From Holacanthus passer (taxonomy: Eukaryota > Chordata > Actinopteri > Pomacanthidae), in the NCBI GenBank assembly GCA_025331565.1, contig JAFREQ010000093.1, positions 1,581,001 to 1,645,000 on the forward strand: DNA of 64,000 nucleotides, given 5' to 3'. A program made the position numbers and the translations under genes. Positions within the stretch are counted from its first letter, which is position 1, and each line of letters opens with the position of its first letter. The notes below the pieces were generated by a model that did no database searches, had not been told where the DNA came from, and was given only the letters and a program-made list of their open reading frames with translations. Positions 47,942 to 58,180 of the stretch are shown piece after piece.

Positions 47942-50900
47942 CAGTGTGGGCAGGAGGAGATGAAACTTTAATGATCCCTGAGGGGACGATTGTTAAAGCA
48001 GCAAACATCTTAACAACATGACAAGAACATTAAAAGCTCTACGAATGAGCTCAGTGCCTTTTTGAGACACTTCTGTCTTCTAGAGAACTCAGACTGGAGA
48101 CGATCTGAGGATGAGAAACGTCTCTGGTGCTCAGCCTCAGACTGAATCTGCCTGCCGACGTTCACAGCAGCTCCTCGTCCGTCAGACCTGACTGCTGTCG
48201 CTCTCTGCTCATCGGCAGCGTCACAATAAAAACACAGCGATCGCACCGATGCCGACTCTCGTGTGCAATAAATAGAAACGCGTGGAACCACAAACGAATC
48301 TATTTCTACGTGTTGTGTCTTCATATTGTTCGAGAATCTGAGGATCTCGCCACCGTTTGATCCTCGAACGAGCTCAAAACAACACTCGACTGCAAACGGA
48401 GGCCCTTTATTTGATTCCTCTTCCATTTCACTCTACAAATATTCTGTGTTCTTCTACTCCACAAGAAAATATTGTGCTTTTTACTGCTCAGCATCCACAC
48501 GCTGCGATCAGTGAGACGAGCTTCTTCAAGGAAATGCCAGCGTGCAAATGTTTTCCCCTGTTTTTCACAGTGAATCTCAGCTCATAAACCTCAAAGAAGC
48601 AGATCAGTAATAATATATTCACTAAAAAAATAAAAAAAACATAGAAAGTTTCCAAACAGGAGGATCATTCAACTGAAGTGTTGGACGAATCATTAACGAC
48701 AAGAACCTGCATTAAGATAAGATTCAAACAGTAATATCAACAAACAAGTTATATAAAACAGGAAGCTTTTACACATCTGGGAATTTTGCATGACCAATAA
48801 GTTTCATCCATAAACCTTGAAAATACTTGATTATATTCTTAATCTTCTCTCTGTCTCAAAAGCTGTTGATTGTTCTTGTCTTATGTTATAAACAGTTATA
48901 ACCTACTCAGCAGTTATAATGTAGCTTCAGTTAATTGCAGGAGATGCACAAAATCAACTCTGATGAAACGGAGCTCTGACGTGACGAGCGCCTGCTTTCA
49001 TGTAGGAAATGAAGAAGCTTTTCCACACGGCAGCACAACCAATCACACGCTGTTTCAGATCAATCAGAGATGAGACAATTGAGACGGGGCCTGCAAGCCT
49101 GTCCACACCACAGTCCTCTGATAAAAATCTGGAAATGTGTCCTCTCGTCATTTCAAATTTACTTTGGCCAAAACGCATCAAGATTCAATTCCAGCACCGT
49201 CCTGCTGAAACTGAGAGACATTTTGACAATCTGATGTGTGGAAAATCTGTGTTTGTGTTTGTTCTGAATAATCTTTCTGAAACTTGTCTGCCTTCTTCAA
49301 ATTGACCCATCACCCATTGTTTTCCGCGCTTGGCCTCTCGGAGCCCACGATCGAGCGGGGCCGCTCCGCGCTTGAACTGCGCCCACGCTCGCGTCTCCCA
49401 GCCAGTGGACAAACACGCTATTTCCCAAATCAGAAATCCATTTGCAACTTCTTGCAAACGCTTCCCACACAGACGAAAAAGGTATTAAGAGTTCGACAAG
49501 AACAAACTGTTCTTTTTTTCCCCGACATGTGACCCTTGAATCAACCCTGCAGTGAAAAACTACACACACTTTAGTTTTAGGTTCTTCAACAGTCTCTACT
49601 TTCTTCTCTCCAGCAGCTACTTTACTGACAATCACATCATGAACAAAGGAAAACAGTCTGCTTTCTACTGAATGTGCAGCTTCACTAACATTTTGCTTTC
49701 TGTGCTAATATTTGTGATCACTATCATTCAGCACAAATGAAATGAACAGACTTATAACAGGATTTTTTTTTTCCTTTTTCTGTCTGAACATTTGATTCTA
49801 TGATCGCTGTCGGGATGTAAAGACAATTTCAACAAATGCCTCTAAAATCCATTGCCTACCTCAGCTTTAACAAGCGACAGCAGATACAAACAAGTGTCTT
49901 ATGGCTCATTTTGTTAAATTAGTTGAACGGATTCTGTATTTGATGTATGTGTTCATGCTGAGGACAGTTTGTGGACGGTGGAAAACATCATCGCTGTCAG
50001 AAACTCTTGACGCTCTGACTCAGAGTTACAAGTCAGACGTGGACAGTTTGAAGAATATGATGTGAACGCAGCATTAATGTAAAGATGAGCTTTGCTCTGA
50101 GAATCAAATATTTGAGTTCCTGTAGGGAACAACTTGGCCTTTCCTCTGCCGCCACCCTCAGGACAAACTTTACATTGTTGCCCCATAAGAAGAGAAAATC
50201 TGGTCTGTGTTTTTAATCTTTCATTTTTTCTGTTTTCTTTTCTGGATTAATCAACACTACTGTTCACAAGGAAGCTAATGTGGCTTTAGACTTTGTGTGA
50301 TTTCTTTTACGATGTCTGGGGGGAAATTATGATTTTGGGTCATGCAAAATGAGCCTTGACCCAATTTCCACTTCTGTCATTGTGGTCATGCCTGAGGTGT
50401 TTGGTTGAAACAGGTGAACTTCAGACTGCAGATGGAAAAAACAAACACTAAAATCAGTTCCTGTGAAAAAACATCCAGACAAAAAAATGGGCCTCGCTTC
50501 ATTTCATATTTTTAACATCTAGTTTGTTTGTTATTAGCCGACTGGGTTGGACAATCAGTTCTCACCATGGCGACAACTGATCACATGACATGTCGTCCAG
50601 CTTCGTCAGTTTAGTATCAATAACTTTATGTAAACCAGATTCAGACCCTGACACGCTGAAATCTGCAGCTGTGTCAGGTCGACTCGCTTCAGTGAGGCTG
50701 CTTCACATGTGCGGAGACAGAAAGATGTGGAAGTGTTTCTTACATCTCCTCCGCTGTCCTTGAGGCCCAGGATGTTCGGGTGCTGAGACAGATGCACCAC
50801 GACGTCCAGCGGCAGCTCCAGGCCCGTGTTGGCCGGGACGCTGTACAGAACCACCGGCACCGGGCTGCTGTCGGCCACCTGCACACGGACAGACGATACC

Positions 50901-53900
50901 ACAGTTCAAGATGTTCAGCCAAACACACATATTTCAAAACCTTCACATTTTGACTAATGAAATCAATAATCAATAAAAGCTATCTTACACTCTTTCAAAA
51001 TTTTGTGGGTTTGAACAAATTTTTTCTTCAGTCAACAAAACAGATTAGTGGAGCTGAGGAAGTTAATCATGTCCGAGTGTGTGTCCGAGTGTGTGTGTCC
51101 GAGTGTGTGTGTCCGAGTGTGTGTGTGTCAGAGTGTGTGTCCGAGTGTGTGTGTCAGAGTGTGTGTGTGTGTCAGAGTGTGTGTGTCAGAGTGTGTGTGT
51201 CAGACTGTGTGTGTGTCAGAGTGTCGGCCGACCTTTGTGAAGTGCTGGATGAGAGCGCGGCTGTCCATCTTGCCCTTGTAGAAGCAGGGCGTTATCACAA
51301 GGACGACGTCGGCTCCGGCCGCCGCCATCTTCTCCGTGAGCTGGACGGTGGCTGTCGTGGCTGAACGGACAAAAGACGACAGACAACTTTGTTAAAAAAA
51401 AAAACGCACACTTGTCTTTCATCTGCAACTTTTTTAACTGCACAACATGTCTGTAAAAAACCTTTCATCAAGACAGAGAGTTTAAAGCCTGGAGGTGGAA
51501 ATGCAGGAGGTTTTATACTTTCTCATTTTGCTCTTGTTGTGACAGTTTGTTCCCTCAGTTCAATGAATTTCTATAGGATATATTCACCATTTTCATTAAC
51601 CTTCTCTATGGACACATATTGAACATGTGCCCTCATGTACAAGGCCTCCATACTGTATACACTTCATCTGTACATACTCTGTGTGTCCCTCTCCTACTTA
51701 AGAGACAAAGTACAACGACCTTGACCTCATTTACACAGAGAGTAAATCCAGTAAAGAGGAGGACGGGGGCGGACAGACGGACAGACTGAACATCAGTGAA
51801 ACAAGGCAAAGGAAGAAAATGAAGAGAAAGCAAACCTTGGATTTAAAATCACTTTCTCTCTTTCATCAGCAGCATTTCATGGAATAAAGGCCGAGGAGTG
51901 GAGACAATTTATGTAACAAATGCGTCTCTGGAATATTTACTGAATAAATATCTGTGAAATAATTGATGGAGTGAGAGCCCAGGAGGTTTTATATCACCGG
52001 TGAATGGAGGAAGCAGAGGAACTATAGAGCGAGTTAATGCACATCTCTCTGAACGTTCATTATGTGTCATAGAGCCGAGCGGCCGATAAAACCCTCAGAC
52101 TCCATTTGACTTCAATTATCAGGCCATAAAAATTAATGACACCACCAGCTCATAATGAGCTTAAAATCAAGGTCTCTAAAACCTGGATTGGAAACATGTG
52201 TAGAATCAATTTGAGCTGTCAGCACACGCAGGATGGAGAGAAAGATCCTTCATTTCTAAGGCTTTTAAAAAACAACATTTAGTTAAATCAGTCTCGTGAA
52301 AATAAAACTGTTCTCAAAGTTTTCACATTTGTGTCTCTAAAAATCTTTGTTCAGTCTGAATAAACTGATTCATCTCTACTACAAAGCATATTTTACTTTA
52401 ACATCGAAAATTTCAGTGATTTATTTTTCTGAGTAATCTTTCAATTGTCTTTACTCTAAAAACAGAACATTTCAATTTGTGATCTGTTTGAATTTTGCTC
52501 ACAACTTGGCCAAACTTTTGAGACTTGAACCAAATGTTTTGATTGTTTTCATAAAGTTTTATTTCAGTATCTGTGATTGTCAATTTATGATAAATGTATA
52601 TATGTAATGTCACATAAAAATAAAACAAAAAATCTGATGGTTCATAGCTGAGCAGTTGATGTTGAACAGGCCGATACCCACATTCACAGCCTGATCCGGC
52701 CATCACCAGTTTGTCCCCCGGCAGCGACCGTCTGACCGTCCTCACCACCTCCACCCGCTCCTCCTCCGTCAGGTACGGAAACTCTCCGTTGGAGCCCTGA
52801 ACCACCAGACCTGCAGCACAACAACACATCATCCTCCTTTTGTCACCTGTGCAAAGGTCAAGTTATGTTCACCTGTCTGATGACGAACCAGCTGAGCCGA
52901 GTGGCCAGAGAGGTTTTACATTCATACATCACCTTCACTCTGCCACTCTGAAGGTGAAAGACAGAAGACAGAGACACAACTTTCTTCTACTGTTCCCTGT
53001 AAGATACCTTATATCAATGATATTGTGACTCTAATAGCAGTACCAGAAGTACTAATGGAGTATTTATTATAACAGTAACACGAGAAGATGTGTTGAAATA
53101 GTAACAGGTGACAAATGTGGTTATTTGCAGCAACATTTTTCATTTACAAACAGATATTTTTTCATATTATTATTTTCATCGTACCATTTTCACATTTTTA
53201 TTCTTTAAATTCTATTTTATTCGTAATTCTATAAAAGACATTTGCAGTACTTGTTTTTTCTTTTAATATTCTCTTACTATGTTAAATAATATGAACCAAC
53301 ATTTCTAGACAAATTCCTTGTATGTGAAAACCTGCTGAGCAATAAATCTGATTATAAGTCTAAGTATATTCAATAATAGATCATATGCCTGTATACAGAT
53401 TAGTAACCATAGAAGAAGCAGAAGAATCAGTAGTATTTGTAGCAGCAGACCCAGTCAAACTTGTAGCCATTGTAGTAACAGCAGATGTGTAATAATTTAA
53501 ATGAACACTCATGTTAATAGTATCAGAAACAACATTAGTGATTGGCTCCTATATTCACTGATTTCATTTATTTGATTTTGTATAATATATTTCTACATAT
53601 TGTATATTCTTACTTTATTGCTTGGATGTTGTTATTGTTGATTGTTTTGTCTAATGCAGCTGCTGTAACAAAGTAATTTCCTGTAAAGGATCAATAATCT
53701 ATCCATCTACAGTTGCATTAAAAATGATATCTGTAGTAGCAATGATGAACCAGAAGAGGGCGACAACGACGCGCCAGGTGATTTTACGTTTTTCGTCCTT
53801 GTGGAACTTTGTCCTCTGCGTCAGGTCCCTAAAACAAACACTGACTTCCTGTCGGCCAATGAACCTCTGAGCAGGTTTTACAACAAAACAACTGAGTTTA

Positions 53901-54202
53901 GAAAAAGTCTGAAAGTTTCCTCAGAGACAAAAGCAGATTTCAATCTAAAGTCACCTGAGTCAGAGACGCACCTGGAAACACGTGACCAGCCTTCAGCGAA
54001 GTTAGACCTCACCTTTAAACGGGATCTTGGCGTATTTGTGCAGGTTGTCCTCCAGCCTCCGGTAGTCCACGGCCTCCTTGGCGGTGAACGGGGTGGCGAT
54101 GGGCGGGTAGACCCCGCTCAGGTCCAGCCTGGCCCCGGCTGTGGAGCTCCGGGCTCCGCGGACCAGCGGCCTCAGGCCTCTCCATGAGCGGGCGAGCAGC
54201 AT
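39599..54202 (-). CDS. hoga1: HOGA1, mitochondrial 4-hydroxy-2-oxoglutarate aldolase (full coding span)
   Basis: Seven exons join on the minus strand: 54202-54013, 52810-52682, 51360-51233, 50878-50744, 45742-45646, 40723-40590 and 39748-39599. This gives 963 bases, 320 residues plus stop; human HOGA1 has 327. The protein is a DapA-family class I aldolase. It splits 4-hydroxy-2-oxoglutarate into glyoxylate and pyruvate in the last step of mitochondrial hydroxyproline catabolism, and loss in people causes primary hyperoxaluria type 3 (known). The N-terminal 25 residues are rich in arginine and serine without acids, fitting a mitochondrial presequence. Visible motifs are GVYPPIATPFT near 30, the GSNGEF loop at 69-74, VVLYSVPANTG with catalytic Tyr161, and GLKDSGGD with Schiff-base Lys189. 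The C-terminus RRDFSSNGWL ends like the human protein. All catalytic residues are present, so it should be active. It converges on MORN4 as in human. Confidence 0.96.
39749..40589 (-). other. HOGA1 intron 6
   Basis: No repeat or exon recognised. It runs from the consensus donor GCC|GTGAGT at exon 6 to the acceptor of exon 7. Confidence 0.8.
40590..40723 (-). CDS. hoga1: HOGA1 exon 6
   Basis: Encodes AVGGVCALANVLGRELCELE and on to QQRLIEPNTA, starting with the last two bases of a split glycine codon. The acceptor AG is at 40725-40724 and the donor GTGAGT starts at 40589. It forms late helices of the aldolase barrel region. Confidence 0.95.
41095..41315 (+). repeat. Dispersed repeat (TTGAGATATTTCAGTCTGGA family), copy 2
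   Basis: It carries CTGAGATATTTCAGTCTGGA followed by CCAAAGTGGTGCACCGACCG and an ATAGAGTCATACAACCAGCA end. It matches the copy at 34155-34285 in block order. Lying in HOGA1 intron 5, it is in opposite orientation to the gene. Confidence 0.55.
42547..42986. mobile_element. MITE with TA target duplication, copy B
   Basis: Near-perfect terminal inverted repeats, CAACCCTGATTCC at the left and GGAATCAGGGTTG at the right, are each flanked by TA (42545-42546 and 42987-42988). A TA duplication points to Tc1/mariner-superfamily transposase mobilisation. The interior of about 415 bp has no transposase, so it is non-autonomous. Copy A at 18429-18669 is a shorter, more decayed relative. Confidence 0.8.
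43418..43470. repeat. (CA)n microsatellite
   Basis: About 26 CA units. An opposite TG tract with one CG interruption follows at 43545-43581. Confidence 0.97.
45646..45742 (-). CDS. hoga1: HOGA1 exon 5
   Basis: Encodes ITRIGLIVHKTKTQDFQVLA and GSAGFLMAAYCV plus one base of glycine. The acceptor is CTTTTCCCCCAG, with AG at 45744-45743. The donor is TCG|GTAAGA, starting at 45645. Confidence 0.95.
45743..50743 (-). other. HOGA1 intron 4 (5.0 kb)
   Basis: It holds purine-rich sequence (about 45950-46120), a dense unique block (46170-46520), an 81-bp TG tract (47860-47940), a LINE-tail-like word near 47962-48005 and a small GC-rich island (about 49310-49420) without a recognisable exon. Open frames across 48010-49640 show no family resemblance. 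Confidence 0.7.
47860..47940. repeat. Long (TG)n microsatellite
   Basis: About 40 uninterrupted TG units, the longest dinucleotide tract in the window. In the HOGA1 transcript it reads as CA. Tracts of this kind readily form Z-DNA and are highly polymorphic. Confidence 0.98.
50744..50878 (-). CDS. hoga1: HOGA1 exon 4 (catalytic exon)
   Basis: Encodes 45 residues, VADSSPVPVVLYSVPANTGL and on to HPNILGLKDSGGD. It contains both active-site residues, Tyr161 in VVLY and the Schiff-base Lys189 in GLKDSGG. The exon is in phase 0 at both ends. The acceptor AG is at 50880-50879 and the donor GAT|GTAAGA starts at 50743. Confidence 0.97.
50879..51232 (-). other. HOGA1 intron 3 (354 bp), largely a minisatellite
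   Basis: Almost half of this short intron is an imperfect tandem repeat (51070-51222). The donor side is GTCGGC, which departs from consensus at +3, +4 and +6. Confidence 0.8.
51070..51222. repeat. Imperfect minisatellite of GTGTGTGTCCGA / GTGTGTGTCAGA units
   Basis: About a dozen units combine a TG run with either CCGA or CAGA. The CCGA form dominates on the left and the CAGA form on the right, suggesting stepwise expansion. The array ends about ten bases from the exon 3 donor of HOGA1. Confidence 0.9.
51233..51360 (-). CDS. hoga1: HOGA1 exon 3
   Basis: Encodes TTATVQLTEKMAAAGADVVL and VITPCFYKGKMDSRALIQHF then TK. The first two bases complete a split serine codon. The acceptor CAG ends at 51361. 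The donor AAG|GTCGGC begins at 51232 and is weak, but the K-V junction matches human HOGA1. Confidence 0.94.
51361..52681 (-). other. HOGA1 intron 2
   Basis: No repeat was recognised. About 51870-52170 is a dense unique stretch with several homeodomain-type TAAT words (see findings). No exon seen. Confidence 0.75.
52682..52810 (-). CDS. hoga1: HOGA1 exon 2
   Basis: Encodes LVVQGSNGEFPYLTEEERVE and on to GDKLVMAGSGCE, with the GSNGEF substrate loop of the DapA family. The acceptor GCTGCAG ends at 52811. The donor GAAT|GTGGGT begins at 52681. It is in phase 1 at both ends. Confidence 0.95.
52811..54012 (-). other. HOGA1 intron 1
   Basis: AT-rich. It contains a LINE-tail-like piece at 53625-53710, of which 36 bases recur exactly, inverted, at 57853-57888. 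No exon seen. Confidence 0.75.
53658..53693 (-). repeat. 36-bp exact inverted repeat, left arm
   Basis: It reads TGATCCTTTACAGGAAATTA and on to CAGCAGCT on the minus strand, identical over 36 bases to 57853-57888 on the plus strand. It looks like part of a LINE 3' tail family. Confidence 0.85.
54013..54202 (-). CDS. hoga1: HOGA1 exon 1 with start codon
   Basis: Encodes the 63-residue N-terminus: a basic, serine-containing presequence MLLARSWRGLRPLVRGARSS, then LDLSGVYPPIATPFTAKEAV and on to KIPFK plus one base of glycine. The ATG at 54202 is the first in frame and gives a length close to the family. The donor AAAG|GTGAGG begins at 54012. Confidence 0.94.
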
Positions 54203-54420
54203 CGTGAGGCGGGCAGAGTGAGCGAGCGGCCGCGGTCTGTCTGTCTGTCTGTCTGTCTGCTGGGACTCTGAGCAGCTGCTGCACCACAGTTAATCAATGA
54301 CCTGCTTCTGCAAATATTGACCAGAATCAGTGATTTCTGAGCCACTTTCAAACCGTCCCAGTTCTTCGGTTCATGCACACACCTGCAGCTTTACATGCAC
54401 ACAGACAGGAGGCCTCCGGT
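54203..54420 (-). promoter_or_regulatory. HOGA1 5' UTR and proximal promoter with liver-type motifs
   Basis: Upstream of the ATG there is a tetranucleotide tract (CTGT on plus, 54236-54259). Then, within 33 bp, come an HNF1-like site GTTAATCAATGAC (54289-54301), an overlapping nuclear-receptor half-site AGGTCA on minus (54303-54298) and a FOXA-like site, GTCAATATTTGC on minus (54321-54310). HOGA1 is a liver and kidney enzyme, so the cluster fits its known expression. The motif calls are by eye. Confidence 0.5.
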
Positions 54421-55225
54421 TCCCCCGGTTCCTCCGACATCTGTTACAATGACTGTCGGACAAACTGGAGTCTGTCACCGTGCAAAGTTGGAGAAATGTG
54501 CGGCAACAGATCCTGAAGCTCCACCCAGCGGCTGTTAGGGCTCATCAACCACAACCATGAGCCTGGAGGTCAGGAAGGTTTCCAGCAGGTTTCCATTCTG
54601 CAGAAGACACAGAATGTGACCAAACACTGAGGAGTGTTTGAGCTCTAAAGAAAAAAACTTATGGCAGAGATGAAAATGTTTTATTCACTTATTATGTCAT
54701 TATTCATGAACCATGTTTTATTAAAGCTTAAACGTTTATTTGTTTTTAATGAAATAAATGTGTGAATCAAATGTAACATTGTCTAAATCTGAGGAGTGAT
54801 TGATCTTATAGTCAGATATTAAAAACAGATAAAGTGAGTGAGTTACTTTTGGAGAACTGTGAGAAAATGAAAAACAGTGGTGGTGAAGTTAAAGCAGTTG
54901 TCAATGTTTAAGCTCCACATCAGGAGAAGTTAGGTAACATTAACAGGTTAGAGACCAGCTGGGTTCATTTCACATCCAGTGAATCTGTTCTTAGGGGTCA
55001 AAGGTTACGAGACCTGCTGAATTTGTCATTTGATGAAGGAACCTGAACAAAATAGCAAAACAAAAAAAGTCATTTCTGCACAGGTATTTTTAAGGTAAGT
55101 AAAATCTGATTGAATGCCCTACTGCAAATAACTCAGGTTAGAATTTACACTTTGGGTTCAGACATTTTCCCAATCATGTTTCTAGAAGTGCAAGTGACTG
55201 AAATATTGATGATTTACACTTATAC

Positions 55226-55420
55226 TAAATTATGGTGGTGGACTGTAACCAAGAACATTTACTCAAGTACAAATAAGGTATTTATACTTTGAGTATTTTC
55301 ATTTTATGCTACTTTATACTTCTACTCCATTAACATGTATCTCACATGTTCAGTTACTAGTTTCTGTGCAGACTAAGATTTTACATTAAAAACACATGAA
55401 CATATAAAACATGATTGTTT
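55226..55420 (+). repeat. Dispersed fish repeat (ACTCAAGTA family), partial copy
   Basis: It carries GTGGACTGTAACCAAGAACA, ATTTACTCAAGTACAAATAA and TTTTATGCTACTTTATACTT in the same order as the copy at 32782. Only the 5' half is present. Confidence 0.6.
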
Positions 55421-56305
55421 CAAGAAAAGTAAAACTGAATTTTCACAACAAGGATTAATAAAGTGCTTAATGATTATAAAAAAGGCTGATTAGCGTGTGT
55501 GTAATGGATAAATCAGTACTGTCATATTAGAATGAAATATGAACAACTATAATCAGTTTATTACTGAAAGTGTCATGAAAACAAACCTGACATGTTTTTG
55601 TTTGTGACGGTTTGTCTCTCACAGCCTTTACAATACTGCCACCGTGTGGAGAAACGTTTAGTCCCAATGAGCTGCAGTTTGTGCCATTAAATGAACCACT
55701 GTCAGTTTTAATTATTACAATTATATATCTGCATTTTATCTTAAGCTTGTCATGAACACTGAGACTGCAACAAACACTCTTAGACAAATACTCACATACT
55801 CTCATTTTAGTAGATTTGTGCCACAAAGTATAAAAACACTGTTGACACATCAGACGCCTTATTTCCAGTTAAAGAAAATCTTAATCCTTCAGCATGCGAT
55901 TTAGAGAAGTCCCTCGTCCACAAAACCAGCTTCATAAAGAAAATGTGTTTCCCAGTTTGGTTTGGAGGAACCTGACTGGACAGACACTGAGGCTGAAGAG
56001 GTCAAAGAAAAGGAACTGTCTGTGTCCATGTTGAAAGACTTACAGTCAGGTATGAGAAGGCAGAACAAACACGTCCACAGAGGCTGCTCAGAAAAACACA
56101 GGTGACAGATCAGGAAACCAGGAGCAGAAGTGCAACAACATGACAAACTGGCAAAGGGTGATGAGATAATGAGACGCAGGTGTGTCAGCAGGTGGGATGA
56201 TTTGTGACGTGAGCAGGTGGATGTGGGAGTCAGGTGAGGGCATCTGGTGGACAGGTGAGGAATGGCAGGTCTACACAGTGAGTCTGGGGGAGTGGAGGAT
56301 CAGAG

Positions 56306-56465
56306 GAGATGCTGTGATCCAGAGCTCATGCCCCAACATCACTGCTGCACCTCACTGATGCTGTCGTGACTGAATGAGAGCAAATGAGATTAATGTCTGT
56401 GGTTTGGGAGAGAAATGTTCAACAATCACATGTGAGTGTGATGTTTGAGTGTCCACAGGTGGGTG
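56306..56465 (+). mobile_element. Tc1-like transposon 3' fragment
   Basis: It contains CCTCACTGATGCTGTCGTGA, CTGAATGAGAGCAAATGAGA and ATGTTCAACAATCACATGTG, ending in GAGTGTCCACAGG. It is homologous by eye to 16062-16240 of the other Tc1 remnant. No coding potential remains. Confidence 0.55.
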
Positions 56466-57852
56466 ACACAATACTTGATTCCCGCCGATAAATCTTTCAA
56501 TCTGAGAGAGAAAAAGATGTAAATAGCGAGGGAGAAAAAGTAATCTCATTACATCTGCTGAATCAATTTAAACACCTTTTTAAGGAAAATGAGATGATGT
56601 GTAAAAGTGGTTAAGATCTAAATTCTTCCTCTCGTCTGTTGTTCGAGGTCAGATTTGTGTGTTTAGACGATGACACCAGGATGAGATCGGCTGCTGTCGC
56701 CAGATCAGAGAGTTTAACCACAAGAACATCTGAACTAAGACTGAAGAAGAGACACGTGAAGTAAACAGTTTACTGACAGAAAGCTGTATTTCTCACTTCA
56801 GTGCTCATCTAAGTTCTCATTCATAGAGAAAGAACATCTAACATCTTTTTTTTTAACTCTGTCTGATTTTCTTTCTTTTTTTTTCTTGAATAATTAGTTT
56901 TCTACTGAAAAAATAATTGCACCACCTTCCTGTTGTTGTGACTTAATAAATCATTCACATATTCCTCGTAGATCAGTTACAAGCAATAATATGAAAAACC
57001 TTTGGGCTGAAAAGTCATTTTAGCTTGTGTTAATAATTTCTAATTGGCAGTCAGATGTAATTCATTAATAAATCTTGTGTCCATTGGTACTAAACCATCA
57101 TGTGTGCAATATTAACAGATAGTAAGTCATTAATCAATGGTTTTGTTTGCAATAATCCACGAAGGCAGCAGTTGGAAATGTGCATAAATGATCACCTGCA
57201 ACAAGGAGCTCATGTTTTCAGTTTGATTTGCAGGATGACTGAAAAACTACAGGGCTGATTTTTATGAAACTCGGTGGAAGGATGAAACAAAGAAGCTGTT
57301 AAATTTTGGGCTTGATTGGAATCTCAGGGCAGATACACACATTATTTCTCACTGTCATTAACACGGTGAGACAGGGAGGGTGTTTGGCCTGAGCAGAATA
57401 AATGCCATACATCTTAACGCCCACTAGATGGCAGTAAAGGTCAATAGTGACAAACCGGCCAATTGAAGAACTCCAGATCCTCTGGGGCTGAAGAGAGATG
57501 TTGGGGACAGTGATTCATGATAGTAAAACAAGGCTTTTTTTTTTTCAAACTAACTTGTGGCTGTGGAAACATGAATTCAAACATCTCCTGCAGCCAATGA
57601 AACCCTTATATCCAAATGTGAAATGATCAGTTTTGCAGAGAAAGCAGAGTCACACAGTGGAGGAGGATCTATAAAGCACCAGTAAGACATTTATTACACA
57701 TTGATCACAGCAGATCACTGTCACCAACTTTACTTTATTAATAATGGGTAATAATGTAATTGGCAGACATGATGCACTAGAGACGCTTTAATGATTGTTA
57801 TCAATACTCTACAGATCAATAATAGACTATGATAGATAGATAGTTACTATAG

Positions 57853-57888
57853 TGATCCTTTACAGGAAATTACTTTGTTACAGCAGCT
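57853..57888 (+). repeat. 36-bp exact inverted repeat, right arm
   Basis: Identical over 36 bases to the reverse complement of 53658-53693. A GATAGATA tract precedes it. The upstream methionine codon at 57875 that extends the CNNM1 frame lies inside this repeat, arguing against its use as a start. Confidence 0.85.
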
Positions 57889-58029
57889 ACATGAAGACTG
57901 TTATTTTTTAAATCTGAAAACAATCACAAAACACATTCAATTCACCACAAATCAGAGCCTGAGCTCAACAAACGCGTGGTGGCATCATGTAATTGATTAC
58001 TTCAGTACTCTTGGCAAACTCGGGCTATT

Positions 58030-58180
58030 ATTAGAAAGTTACGTCACGCACGGTGGAGCTCGCATCCTCCTCATCTTCATCCTCCTCATCTTCATCCCGC
58101 CTCCTCCCGCATCGGCCGGAACCCACGCAGCGCCACGTGACCCGGGAGCCGCGGACCGAGCGAGCCCGTCAGACCGCATC
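58030..58180 (+). promoter_or_regulatory. CNNM1 proximal promoter / 5' UTR at a CpG island edge
   Basis: AT-rich sequence changes abruptly to CpG-rich sequence here, and the island continues through the coding exon to about 59640. A cAMP-response-type element TTACGTCACG lies at 58039-58048, about 140 bases upstream of the ATG, followed by pyrimidine-rich CCTCCTCATC repeats. The position suits a TATA-less, CREB/ATF-responsive promoter. The transcription start is not defined. Confidence 0.5.

Larger units (their letters stand above)
54421..58030. other. Intergenic region between divergent HOGA1 and CNNM1
   Basis: No coding exon seen. It holds a partial ACTCAAGTA-family repeat (55226-55420), a Tc1-like 3' fragment (56306-56465) and the right arm of an exact 36-bp inverted repeat (57853-57888). 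Purine-rich AGGTG words recur at about 56170-56270. Confidence 0.65.

Noticed and set aside
49185..49640. Overlapping frames around a small GC-rich island in HOGA1 intron 4
   Set aside because: No family resemblance. The local GC enrichment alone explains the length. An unrecognised exon is not excluded but not supported.
51070..51222. Regularly spaced repeats resembling a CRISPR-like array
   Set aside because: The units are imperfect TG-rich minisatellite repeats without unique spacers, in an animal intron.
57875..58180. 102-codon N-terminal extension of CNNM1
   Set aside because: It begins inside a dispersed repeat and crosses the promoter edge. The residues do not resemble any CNNM N-terminus, while the ATG at 58181 leads directly to a signal-like segment.
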